Part shown: in pieces, positions 10,007-21,955 of the stretch
Layout: every line of letters begins with the position of its first letter
Numbering within the stretch: the first letter of the stretch is position 1
From: Oasisia sp. SBJ-2009
Lineage: Eukaryota > Annelida > Polychaeta > Sabellida > Siboglinidae
Length of the DNA: 64,000 nt
Direction: 5' to 3'
Assembly: GCA_964017155.1 (NCBI GenBank)
Contig: OZ024856.1
Location: 41,718,535 to 41,782,534 of the forward strand
Program-made: the position numbers and the translations under genes
Notes under the pieces: model-generated
Told to the model about the DNA's origin: nothing
Databases searched by the model: none
What the model saw: the letters and a program-made list of their open reading frames with translations, nothing else

Positions 10007-10081
10007 GTGTCTGTGCCCGGTGAAGATACAGCGACACATGGTCGACGACTTCTGGCAGCATTACTGACCGACCAGGCCTGA
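10007..10081 (+). other. Exon-like open stretch B (24 codons plus stop)
   Basis: Starting right after the acceptor-like AG, the frame that continues phase 0 from stretch A is open for 24 codons to TGA. In M12, M15, M17, M19, M21 and M22 the TGA is TTA but the next codon is TGA, so the product would gain one residue. The only other coding difference seen is Q to H in M8 near 20954. Joined to stretch A this would give a peptide of 53 or 54 residues. No family was recognised. Confidence 0.25.
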
Positions 10082-10362
10082 TGATGTGAAGACTGACGAC
10101 GGGGAACAGTCATTCGACAGTGGGTGAAGCCTTGTTTTTATCGAGTTATTGTATTCATATAACGTGTTGAGGTAGATGATAATGTAGGCCGATCACCGGG
10201 AGAATCAAATATAGCTTGATATATACATTATGTATAATAACAACTGCGAGTGGACATTAGTTTTAATGTTACAGTTGTCACAAAGGCGATAAAACAAACG
10301 AAACGTTTTACTTAGACGAGTGATCTAGCTAGTTTTCACACTATGCGATTGATCAGAACTGA
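10082..10362. other. AT-richer stretch with short inverted repeat
   Basis: TATACAT-T-ATGTATA (10222-10236) is a 7-bp inverted repeat around one base; M3 has lost it (TATTCAT). Otherwise no gene or recognised motif. An ACAGTTGTCAC block near 10270 and GATCTAGCTAG near 10322 are shared by nearly all copies. Confidence 0.4.
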
Positions 10363-10370
10363 TATAAAAA
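10363..10370 (+). promoter_or_regulatory. TATA-like element
   Basis: TATAAAAA at 10363-10370, followed by GAAGAAGG, is a good TATA-box match and is unchanged in the copies I compared (for example 4923, 7643). Transcription starting about 30 bases downstream would run through the tail into stretch A of the next monomer, some 700 bases away. A TATA-like octamer in AT-rich DNA is weak evidence alone. Confidence 0.25.
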
Positions 10371-10627
10371 GAAGAAGGTTTAGACTTCGAATGGTTTCAT
10401 CGTAACCACTCCAGGTGGTGCTTTTTGGGTCTAGCGATGTCTTTCAGTTTTATGCGTTTCATCGAATGTGCTCTGCTTCTATTAAGAAGTAAATTGGCTG
10501 GATCAAGTGCAAAACATACAACTATGCCAGTACTAGGTGCACAATGACACATCACCTTGTGAGCGAGCTTTTGTTGTACACAGACAGACAACTTGGCTAC
10601 ATTAATTATTATATTCCAAAATAAGAA

Positions 10628-10852
10628 ATGTCAAAATATGATGCTAAAATAAGGCCCATTAAACGAAACTTGTATAAGGGGCCGAGATCGCACCGCGGAA
10701 ACTATCTTAACATTGGTATGCATAAGCACCATTCGCGCGAATGTCCCACACATTCTCGCACGCAAACATTCACCCACTCAATACAGTTGGTTCTTTGCCC
10801 GTCATTACACCAATCACAACACACTGATCTCGACTGGAAACAGTGTGCTTAG
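10628..10852 (+). other. 74-codon ORF in the tail, probably not coding
   Basis: The frame opens with AGAAATGTC (A at -3). It is lost or shortened in several copies: ATG to ATA in M14 and M16 (37812, 43250), a TGA in the M11, M17, M18, M20 and M21 tails (TTTGACCG), and a TAG in M5. The M8-like state (TGCTGAGG) reads through to 99 codons in the M7, M9 and M15 tails. ATTAAA at 10658-10663, inside the ORF, could serve as a weak poly(A) signal for stretch B. No family was recognised. Confidence 0.1.
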
Positions 10853-10994
10853 GAAGCAGCATGCAAAGGCAAAGGCAACTGTAGGCCAGGCGCTTTGTTG
10901 TTGTATAAATCACGAGTACACAAGTAGGAACACAATTGATTTGTCTTCCTTCCGAAACAAGTGTGGAAGTCATTCGATGTTTTGAGACCAATAT

Positions 10995-11006
10995 TGATTG
11001 CAATCA
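10995..11006. promoter_or_regulatory. 12-bp palindrome TGATTGCAATCA
   Basis: A perfect palindrome with ATTGCAAT at its centre, resembling a C/EBP-type half-site pair, lies 71-82 bases before the next monomer's ATG. It is kept in the copies compared; upstream of M9 the last bases are AATAAC instead of AATCAC (about 21881). Confidence 0.25.
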
Positions 11007-11076
11007 CACATTACTCGGCACGCATATTTGTATCTAGGTAGTGGCGGAGACCGGCTTCATATCTTGAGACATTGCC

Positions 11077-13796
11077 ATGGAATCAATAGCACATGTTGCT
11101 ACAGTGATACATGCCAACAGGCCAGGGCTTTGGCCATGCCATGAGCGGTATGCCGGCAAACAGGTAACAGCAAAAGCTAGACATAACAGTCATGACGAAG
11201 TGCCATACGAAAACACAAAAGTTCTTCCAAACTACTCAGGCAACTACGATATGATATACTAGACTTGCGTGGGGTGCACCACTTCTCTCGCGTCGTGTTA
11301 TGAGAGGTTTTTGTCGCTCATACTTCGGAATCAAATCGGGCGACCTGGAACGAAACAGCAGACATTTGGCAAGTTCAATATGAAAACGAAAGCACAAAGC
11401 AACTAACAGGCAATGGTCGCATCATATAATCATTGGTATTGAGCTACACAAACAGTACGCCCTACAAATAGCATCACATTGCAGTGTAATGTAGTTTATG
11501 CGAACGAACGTCTTGTATCACCCCGCCTCACACATTTCGACGACGTGTATTTTCTTTAACAACAGGTAGGCCTAGAGTTTTTCTTTCATTGCGTTGCGTA
11601 CAAGCATTTCGTGTATTCACAAACAGTTTCGAATGGCATGTAATGCTTCAGATATATACTTGCGCAGCCTGCATACAGCACTCGTGGCATCGCCGTTAAG
11701 ACGTTTTAGAGTTCCACATCGACGAGAGTAGTCCGTACTCCAATCAATACCGTATATAGACGACTGAGGGGTGTATAGTCACATTTCAAGCGACAGTTTC
11801 TCTGAGAGTAGAGTGCCAACACTTGAACGGAACTTCTGTCGTTGAGTGTATGTGGTATTGCGAAGTTCAGTAGTACGAATGTTAAATTAGATACTGCCCA
11901 AACCTATATTTGCATAGGCATAGGTGGAAAGCTTGAGACATTGACAACTCATCGAAGGATGGTATGCGACATATACAGTGGACTCTGAATGAGAACAAGA
12001 ATATACATTTCGTGCCATTTCCGACAAGAATTAGGCACTTGTGTATCACGCAAACCCACATCAATTGCTACTATATTAAAAAAGTCATTACTAACGGCGC
12101 TGGTAGTGTAGTGGTTAGCACATCCAACTGGCAAGCCGACTGCTCAGGTTTAATACGCGCGGACACAGCAGGCCTGGCATATTTGGTATAACAATCAATG
12201 GGCATAGACTAACATTGTTGAATATAATCGGTGCTATACACCACGCACATTGACATGCATCGTACATAAAAAGTACCCGAATGTCGCACAGACCGCTGCA
12301 CGATAATAAAACTGTAGTCCTATGTGTGTACCATATTAGAAAGTACGCTAGCGCAAGTGCAGACATAGAAAAGAAGGAGAAGAAGAAAAAAGAAAGCCCC
12401 CCCCCCCGTTTGCCTAGATCAACGGCGCCGCCATCTTGAAATCTGACGCCGCCAGAAACGAAAATGGCGCGTCTGCCGTATTGTAGTGACGTCACTGTAT
12501 TGTTGTGGCGCGTCTTCCGGTTTGCCGCCATTACTGTAGCGCGCAGCCGAATGCTGGCGAGATATGCCAATTTCTTTAGTGTAATTTCCACCGCATCGCT
12601 GTGTGATTTGCGCCATTGACGCCGGTGGGGTGAAGGAATGTGGGCATGTGGTAGAATTGAGCCTGCTGGTTTCAATTTTGTTAGAGACCTGCCCATTGTA
12701 ACGCTCTTTTATTGTTTTTTTCTCAGGTGTCTGTGCCCGGTGAAGATACAGCGACACATGGTCGACGACTTCTGGCAGCATTACTGACCGACCAGGCCTG
12801 ATGATGTGAAGACTGACGACGGGGAACAGTCATTCGACAGTGGGTGAAGCCTTGTTTTTATCGAGTTATTGTATTCATATAACGTGTTGAGGTAGATGAT
12901 AATGTAGGCCGATCACCGGGAGAATCAAATATAGCTTGATATATACATTATGTATAATAACAACTGCGAGTGGACATTAGTTTTAATGTTACAGTTGTCA
13001 CAAACGTGAGAAAACAAACGAAACGTTTTACTTAGACGAGTGATCTAGCTAGTTTTCACACTATGCGATTGATCAGAACTGATATAAAAAGAAGAAGGTT
13101 TAGACTTCGAATGGTTTCATCGTAACCACTCCAGGTGGTGCTTTTTGGGTCTAGCGATGTCTTTCAGTTTTATGCGTTTCATCGAATGTGCTCTGCTTCT
13201 ATTAAGAAGTAAATTGGCTGGATCAAGTGCAAAACATACAACTATGCCAGTACTAGGTGCACAATGACACATCACCTTGTGAGCGAGCTTTTGTTGTACA
13301 CAGACAGACAACTTGGCTACATTAATTATTATATTCCAAAATAAGAAATGTCAAAATATGATGCTAAAATAAGGCCCATTAAACGAAACTTGTATAAGGG
13401 GCCGAGATCGCACCGCGGAAACTATCTTAACATTGGTATGCATAAGCACCATTCGCGCGAATGTCCCACACATTCTCGCACACAAACATTCACACACTCA
13501 ATACAGTTGGTTCTTTGCCCGTCATTACTCCAATCACAACACACTGATCTCGACTAGAAACAGTGTGCTTAGGAAGCAGCATGCAAAGGCAAAGGCAACT
13601 GTATGCCAGGCGCTTTGTTGTTGTGTAAATCACGAGTACACAAGTAGGAACACAATTGATTTGTCTTCCTTCTGAAACAAGTGTGGAGGTCATTCGATGT
13701 TTTGAGACCAATATTGATTGCAATCACACATTACTCGGCACGCATATTTGTATCTAGGTAGTGGCGGAGACCGGCTTCATATCTTGAGACATTGCC
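11077..13796 (+). repeat. Monomer M5, 2720 bp
   Basis: The C tract is pure and 11 long (12397-12407). The purine tract before it reads GAAGAAAAAAGAAAG, so it lacks the T found in the other copies. The tRNA-like segment starts at 12096. GTGGAAGTC just upstream of its start (about 10963) recurs only upstream of M14. The tail has a private CAAACGTGAG near 13002 and a TAG inside the 74-codon ORF near 13555, so that ORF is cut to 69 codons. Confidence 0.97.
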
Positions 13797-16521
13797 ATGG
13801 AATCAATAGCACATGTTGCTACAGTGATACATGCCAACAGGCCAGGGCTTTGGCCATGCCATGAGCGGTATGCCGGCAAACAGGTAACAGCAAAAGCTAG
13901 ACATAACAGTCATGACGAAGTGCCATACGAAAACACAAACGTTCTTCCAAACTACTCAGGCAACTACGATATGATATACTAGACTTGCGTGGGGTGCACC
14001 ACTTCTCTCGCGTCGTGTTATGAGAGGTTTTTGTCGCTCATACTTCGGAATCAAATCGGGCGACCTGGAACGAAACAGCAGACATTTGGCAAGTTCAATA
14101 TGAAAACGAAAACACAAAGCAACTAACAGGCAATGGTCGCATCATATAATCATTGGTATTGAGCTACACAAACAGTACGCCCTACAAATAGCATCACATT
14201 ACAGTGTAATGTAGTTTATGCGAACGAACGTCTTGTATCACCCCGCCTCACACATTTCGACGACGTGTATTTTCTTTAACAACAGGTAGGCCTAGAGTTT
14301 TTCTTTCATTGCGTTGCGTACAAGCATTTCGTGTATTCACAAACAGTTTCGAATGGCATGTAATGCTTCAGATATATACTTGCGCAGCCTGCATACAGCA
14401 CTCGTGGCATCGCCGTTAAGACGTTTTAGAGTTCCACATCGACGAGAGTAGTCCGTACTCCAATCAATACCGTATATAGACGACTGAGGGGTGTATAGTC
14501 ACATTTCAAGCGACAGTTTCTCTGAGAGTAGAGTGCCAACACTTGAACAGAACTTCTGTCGTTGAGTGTATGTGGTATTGCGATGTTCAGTAGTACGAAT
14601 GTTAAATTAGATACTGCCCAAAACTATATTTGCATAGGCATACGTGGAAAGCTTGAGACATTGACAAATCATCGAAGGATGGTATGCGACATATACAGTG
14701 GACTCTGAATAAGAACAAGAATATACATTTCGTGCCATTTCCGACAAGAATTAGGCACTTGTGTATCACGCAAACCCACATCAATTGCTAGTATATTAAA
14801 AAAAGTCATTACTAACGGCGCTGGTAGTGTAGTGGTTAGCACATCCAACTGGCAAGCCGACTGCTCAGGTTTAATACGCGCGGACACAGCAGGCCTGGCA
14901 TATTTGGTATAACAATCAATGGGCATAGACTAACATTGTTGAATATAATCGGTGCTATACACCACGCACATTGACATGCATCGTACATAAAAAGTACCCG
15001 AATGTCGCACAGACCGCTGCACGATAATAAAACTGTAGTCCTATGTGTGTACCATATTAGAAAGTACGCTAGCGCAAGTGCAGACATAGAAAAGAAGGAG
15101 AAGAAGATGAAAGAAAGCCCCCCCCCCCCCCCGTTTGCCTAGATCAACGGAGCCGCCATCTTGAAATCTGACGCCGCCAGAAACGAAAATGGAGCGTCTG
15201 CCGTATTGTAGTGACGTCACTGTATTGTTGTGGCGCGTCTACCGGTTTGCCGCCATTACTGTAGCGCGCAGCCGAATGCTGGCGAGATATGCCAATTTCT
15301 TTAGTGTAATTTCCACCGCATCGCTGTGTGATTTGCGCCATTGACGCCGGTGGGGTGAAGGAATGTGGGCATGTGGTAGAATTGAGCCTGCTGGTTTCAA
15401 TTTTGTTAGAGACCTGCCCATTGTAACGCTCTTTTACTGTTTTTTTCTCAGGTGTCTGTGCCCGGTGAAGATACAGCGACACATGGTCGACGACTTCTGG
15501 CAGCATTACTGACCGACCAGGCCTGATGATGTGAAGACTGACGACGGGGAACAGTCATACGACAGTGGGTGAAGCCTTGTTTTTATCGAGTTATTGTATT
15601 CATGTAACGTGTTGAGGTAGATGATAATGTAGGCCGATCACCGGGAGAATCAAATATAGCTTGATATATACATTATGTATAATAACAACTGCGAGTGGAC
15701 ATTAGTTTTAATGTTACAGTTGTCACAAAGGCGAGAAAACAAACGAAACGTTTTACTTAGACGAGTGATCTAGCTAGTTTTCACACTATGCGATTGATCA
15801 GAACTGATATAAAAAGAAGAAGGTTTAGACTTCGAATGGTTTCATCGTAACCACGCCAGGTGGTGCTTTTTGGGTCTAGCGATGTCTGTCAGTTTTATGC
15901 ATTTCATCGAATGTGCTCTGCTTGTATTAAGAAGTAAATTGGCTGGATCAAGTGCAAAACATACAACTATGCCAGTACTAGGTGCACAATGACACATCAC
16001 CTTGTGAGCGAGCTTTTGTTGTACACAGACAGACAACTTGGCTACATTAATTATTATATTCCAAAATAAGAAATGTCAAAATATGATGCTAAAATAAGGC
16101 CCATTAAACGAAACTTGTATAAGGGGCCGAGATCGCACCGCGGAAACTATCTTAACATTGGTATGCATAAGCACCATTCGCGCGAATGTCCCACACATTC
16201 TCGCACGCAAACATTCACACACTCAATACAGTTGGTTCTTTGCCCGTCATTACACCAATCACAACACACTGATCTCGACTGGAAACAGTGTGCTTAGGAA
16301 GCAGCATGCAAAGGCAAAGGCAACTGTATGCCAGGCGCTTTGTTGTTGTGTAAATCACGAGTACACAAGTAGGAACACAATTGATTTGTCTTCCTTCTGA
16401 AACAAGTGTGGAGGTCATTCGATGTTTTGAGACCAATATTGATTGCAATCACACATTACTCGGCACGCATATTTGTATCTAGGTAGTGGCGGAGACCGGC
16501 TTCATATCTTGAGACATTGCC
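13797..16521 (+). repeat. Monomer M6, 2725 bp (longest)
   Basis: M6 is the longest unit: the C tract is pure and 15 long (15118-15132), and an extra A sits in the A run near 14800. Seven private substitutions and that insertion are packed into about 14549-14803, far denser than elsewhere. The tRNA-like segment starts at 14817. ACGGAGCC replaces ACGGCGCC at about 15148. Confidence 0.97.
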
Positions 16522-19238
16522 ATGGAATCAATAGCACATGTTGCTACAGTGATACATGCCAACAGGCCAGGGCTTTGGCCATGCCATGAACGGTATGCCG
16601 GCAAACAGGTAACAGCAAAAGCTAGACATAACAGTCATGACGAAGTGCCATACGAAAACACAAACGTTCTTCCAAACTACTCAGGCAACTACGATATGAT
16701 ATACTAGATTTGCGTGGGGTGCACCACTTCTCTCGCGTCGTGTTATGGGAGGTTTTTGTCGCTCATACTTCGGAATCAAATCGGACGACCTGGAACGAAA
16801 CAGCAGACATTTGGCAAGTTCAATATGAAAACGAAAGCACAAAGCAACTAACAGGCAATGGTCGCATCATATAATCATTGGTATTGAGCTACACAAACAG
16901 TACGCCCTACAAATAGCATCACATTACAGTGTAATGTAGTTTATGCGAACGAACGTCTTGTATCACCCCGCCTCACACATTTCGACGACGTGTATTTTCT
17001 TTAACAACAGGTAGGCCTAGAGTTTGTCTTTCATTGCGTTGCGTACAAGCATTTCGTGTATTCACAAACAGTTTCGAATGGCATGTAATGCTTCAGATAT
17101 ATACTTGCGCAGCCTGCATACAGCACTCGTGGCATCGCCGTTAAGACGTTTTAGAGTTCCACATCGACGAGAGTAGTCCGTACTCCAATCAATACCGTAT
17201 ATAGACGACTGAGGGGTGTATAGTCACATTTCAAGCGACAGTTTCTCTGAGAGTAGAGTGCCAACACTTGAACGGAACTTCTGTCGTTGAGTGTATGTGG
17301 TATTGCGAAGTTCAGTAGTACGAATGTTAAATTAGATACTGCCCAAACCTATATTTGCATAGGCATAGGTGGAAAGCTTGAGACATTGACAACTCATCGA
17401 AGGATGGTATGCGACATATACAGTGGACTCTGAATGAGAACAAGAATATACATTTCGTGCCATTTCCGACAAGAATTAGGCACTTGTGTATCACGCAAAC
17501 CCACATCAATTGCTACTATATTAAAAAAGTCATTACTAACGGCGCTGGTAGTGTAGTGGTTAGCACATCCAACTGGCAAGCCGACTGCTCAGGTTTAATA
17601 CGCGCGGACACAGCAGGCCTGGCATATTTGGTATAACAATCAATGGGCATAGACTAACATTGTTGAATATAATCGGTGCTATACACCACGCACATTGACA
17701 TGCATCGTACATAAAAAGTACCCGAATGTCGCACAGACCGCTGCACGATAATAAAACTGTAGTCCTATGTGTGTACCATATTAGAAAGTACGCTAGCGCA
17801 AGTGCAGACATAGAAAAGAAGGAGAAGAAGATGAAAGAAAGCCCCCCCCGTTTGCCTAGATCAACGGCGCCGCCATCTTGAAATCTGACGCCGCCAGAAA
17901 CGAAAATGGAGCGTCTGCCGTATTGTAGTGACGTCACTGTATTGTTGTGGCGCGTCTTCCGGTTTGCCGCCATTACTGTAGCGCGCAGCCGAATGCTGGC
18001 GAGATATGCCAATTTCTTTAGTGTAATTTCCACCGCATCGCTGTGTGATTTGCGCCATTGACGCCGGTGGGGTGAAGGAATGTGGGCATGTGGTAGAATT
18101 GAGCCTGCTGGTTTCAATTTTGTTAGAGACCTGCCCAATGTAACGCTCTTTTATTGTTTTTTTCTCAGGTGTCTGTGCCCGGTGAAGATACAGCGACACA
18201 TGGTCGACGACTTCTGGCAGCATTACTGACCGACCAGGCCTGATGATGTGAAGACTGACGACGGGGAACAGTCATACGACAGTGGGTGAAGCCTTGTTTT
18301 TATCGAGTTATTGTATTCATGTAACGTGTTGAGGTAGATGATAATGTAGGCCGATCACCGGGAGAATCAAATATAGCTTGATATATACATTATGTATAAT
18401 AACAACTGCGAGTGGACATTAGTTTTAATGTTACAGTTGTCACAAAGGCGAGAAAACAAACGAAACGTTTTACTTAGACGAGTGATCTAGCTAGTTTTCA
18501 CACTATGCGATTGATCAGAACTGATATAAAAAGAAGAAGGTTTAGACTTCGAATGGTTTCATCGTAACCACGCCAGGTGGTGCTTTTTGGGTCTAGCGAT
18601 GTCTGTCAGTTTTATGCATTTCATCGAATGTGCTCTGCTTGTATTAAGAAGTAAATTGGCTGGATCAAGTGCAAAACATACAACTATGCCAGTACTAGGT
18701 GCACAATGACACATCACCTTGTGAGCGAGCTTTTGTTGTACACAGACAGACAACTTGGCTACATTAATTATTATATTCCAAAATAAGAAATGTCAAAATA
18801 TGATGCTAAAATAAGGCCCATTAAACGAAACTTGTATAAGGGGCCGAGATCGCACCGCGGAAACTATCTTAACATTGGTATGCAAAAGCACCATTCATGC
18901 GAATGTCGCACACATTCTCGCACGCAAACATTCACCCACTCAATACAGTTGGTTCTTTGCCCGTCATTACACCAATCACAACACACTGATCTCGACTGGA
19001 AACAGTGTGCTGAGGAAGCAGCATGCAAAGGCAAAGGCAACTGTAGGCCAGGCGCTTTGTTGTTGTGTAAATCACGAGTACACAAGTAGGAACACAATTG
19101 ATTTGTCTTCCTTCTGAAACAAGTGTGGAGGTCATTCGATGTTTTGAGACCAATATTGATTGCAATCACACATTACTCGGCACGCATATTTGTATCTAGG
19201 TAGTGGCGGAGACCGGCTTCATATCTTGAGACATTGCC
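16522..19238 (+). repeat. Monomer M7, 2717 bp
   Basis: The C tract is pure and 8 long (17842-17849), which explains the loss of 3 bases. The tRNA-like segment starts at 17541. The first part matches M4 and M13; the second part (ATGGAGCG, CCCAATGTAACG near 18136) matches M23. The tail has the CCACGCC/ATGCATTTC state shared by the tails of M6-M9 and M14-M16. Confidence 0.97.
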
Positions 19239-21955
19239 ATGGAATCAATAGCACATGTTGCTACAGTGATACATGCCAACAGGCCAGGGCTTTGGCCATG
19301 CCATGAGCGGTACGCCGGCAAACAGGTAACAGCAAAAGCTAGACATAACAGTCATGACGAAGTGCCATACGAAAACACAAAAGTTCTTCCAAACTACTCA
19401 GGCAATTACGATATGATATACTAGACTTGCGTGGGGTGCACCACTTCTCTCGCGTCGTGTTATGAGAGGTTTTTGTCGCTCATACTTCGGAATCAAATCG
19501 GACGACCTGGAACGAAACAGAAGACATTTGGCAAGTTCAATATGAAAACGAAAGCACAAAGCAACTAACAGGCAATGGTCGCATCATATAATCATTGGTA
19601 TTGAGCTACACAAACAGTACGCCCTACAAATAGCATCACATTACAGTGTAATGTAGTTTATGCGAACGAACGTCTTGTATCACCCCGCCTCACACATTTC
19701 GACGACGTGTATTTTCTTTAACAACAGGTAGGCCTAGAGTTTTTCTTTCATTGCGTTGCGTACAAGCATTTCGTGTATTCACAAACAGTTTCGAATGGCA
19801 TGTAATGCTTCAGATATATACTTGCGCAGCCTGCATACAGCACTCGTGGCATCGCCGTTAAGACGTTTTAGAGTTCCACATCGACGAGAGTAGTCCGTAC
19901 TCCAATCAATACCGTATATAGACGACTGAGGGGTGTATAGTCACATTTCAAGCGACAGTTTCTCTGAGAGTAGAGTGCCAACACTTGAACGGAACTTCTG
20001 TCGTTGAGTGTATGTGGTATTGCGAAGTTCAGTAGTACGAATGTTAAATTAGATACTGCCCAAACCTATATTTGCATAGGCATAGGTGGAAAGCTTGAGA
20101 CATTGACAACTCATCGAAGGATGGTATGCGACATATACAGTGGACTCTGAATGAGAACAAGAATATACATTTCGTGCCATTTCCGACAAGAATTAGGCAC
20201 TTGTGTATCACGCAAACCCACATCAATTGCTACTATATTAAAAAAGTCATTACTAACGGCGCTGGTAGTGTAGTGGTTAGCACATCCAACTGGCAAGCCG
20301 ACTGCTCAGGTTTAATACGCGCGGACACAGCAGGCCTGGCATATTTGGTATAACAATCAATGGGCATAGACTAACATTGTTGAATATAATCGGTGCTATA
20401 CACCACGCACATTGACATGCATCGTACATAAAAAGTACCCGAATGTCGCACAGACCGCTGCACGATAATAAAACTGTAGTCCTATGTGTGTACCATATTA
20501 GAAAGTACGCTAGCGCAAGTGCAGACATAGAAAAGAAGGAGAAGAAGATGAAAGAAAGCCCCCCCCGTTTGCCTAGATCAACGGCGCCGCCATCTTGAAA
20601 TCTGACGCCGCCAGAAACGAAAATGGAGCGTCTGCCGTATTGTAGTGACGTCACTGTATTGTTGTGGCGCGTCTTCCGGTTTGCCGCCATTACTGTAGCG
20701 CGCAGCCGAATGCTGGCGAGATATGCCAATTTCTTTAGTGTAATTTCCACCGCATCGCTGTGTGATTTGCGCCATTGACGCCGGTGGGGTGAAGGAATGT
20801 GGGCATGTGGTAGAATTGAGCCTGCTGGTTTCAATTTTGTTAGAGACCTGCCCATTGTAACGCTCTTTTACTGTTTTTTTCTCAGGTGTCTGTGCCCGGT
20901 GAAGATACAGCGACACATGGTCGACGACTTCTGGCAGCATTACTGACCGACCATGCCTGATGATGTGAAGACTGACGACGGGGAACAGTCATTCGACAGT
21001 GGGTGAAGCCTTGTTTTTATCGAGTTATTGTATTCATATAACGTGTTGAGGTGGATGATAATGTAGGCCGATCACCGGGAGAATCAAATATAGCTTGATA
21101 TATACATTATGTATAATAACAACTGCGAGTGGACATTAGTTTTAATGTTACAGTTGTCACAAAGGCGAGAAAACAAACGAAACGTTTTACTTAGACGAGT
21201 GATCTAGCTAGTTTTCACACTATGCGATTGATCAGAACTGATATAAAAAGAAGAAGGTTTAGACTTCGAATGGTTTCATCGTAACCACGCCAGGTGGTGC
21301 TTTTTGGGTCTAGCGATGTCTGTCAGTTTTATGCATTTCATCGAATGTGCTCTGCTTGTATTAAGAAGTAAATTGGCTGGATCAAGTGCAAAACATACAA
21401 CTATGCCAGTACTAGGTGCACAATGACACATCACCTTGTGAGCGAGCTTTTGTTGTACACAGACAGACAACTTGGCTACATTAATTATTATATTCCAAAA
21501 TAAGAAATGTCAAAATATGATGCTAAAATAAGGCCCATTAAACGAAACTTGTATAAGGGGCCGAGATCGCACCGCGGAAACTATCTCAACATTGGTATGC
21601 ATAAGCACCATTCGCGCGAATGTCCCACACATTCTCGCACGCAAACATTCACCCACTCAATACAGTTGGTTCTTTGCCCGTCATTACACCAATCACAACA
21701 CACTGATCTCGACTGGAAACAGTGTGCTTAGGAAGCAGCATGCAAAGGCAAAGGCAACTGTAGGCCAGGCGCTTTGTTGTTGTGTAAATCACGAGTACAC
21801 AAGTAGGAACACAATTGATTTGTCTTCCTTCTGAAACAAGTGTGGAGGTCATTCGATGTTTTGAGACCAATATTGATTGCAATAACACATTACTCGGCAC
21901 GCATATTTGTATCTAGGTAGTGGCGGAGACCGGCTTCATATCTTGAGACATTGCC
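19239..21955 (+). repeat. Monomer M8, 2717 bp
   Basis: The C tract is pure and 8 long (20559-20566). The tRNA-like segment starts at 20258. GGTACGCCGG near 19310 and CAGAAGAC near 19518 recur only in M16. CCATGCC replaces CCAGGCC at about 20952, and GGTGGATG replaces GGTAGATG near 21050. Confidence 0.97.

Larger units (their letters stand above)
8357..11076 (+). repeat. Monomer M4, 2720 bp (reference copy for the map)
   Basis: M4 is used as the reference because every sub-element is intact. The C tract is C6-A-C4 (9677-9687) and the tRNA-like segment is 9376-9448. It shares AGATTTGCG and TATGGGAGG near 8541-8585 with M7 and M13. Its tail has CTTTCAGTT near 10441 and GCTTCTATTAAG near 10476, shared only with the M5 tail. 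Sub-elements are listed separately. Confidence 0.97.

Noticed and set aside
9699..10061. 120-codon minus-strand ORF, open in most copies
   Set aside because: It is antisense to the splice-like acceptor and the promoter-like box, has low-complexity basic ends and no recognised family, and is cut at its start in M11, M18 and M20 by the T deletion. Persistence reflects the similarity of the copies.
10007..10066. Other frame of stretch B, with an FW-containing peptide faintly like the end region of Pao-type retroelement polyproteins
   Set aside because: Only about 15 residues could be compared, with no other retroelement domain, LTR or matching frame nearby.
11882..12191. Pairs of 60-75-codon ORFs on both strands around the tRNA-like segment
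   Set aside because: They overlap each other in several frames, end in or near the tRNA-like segment and resemble no family.
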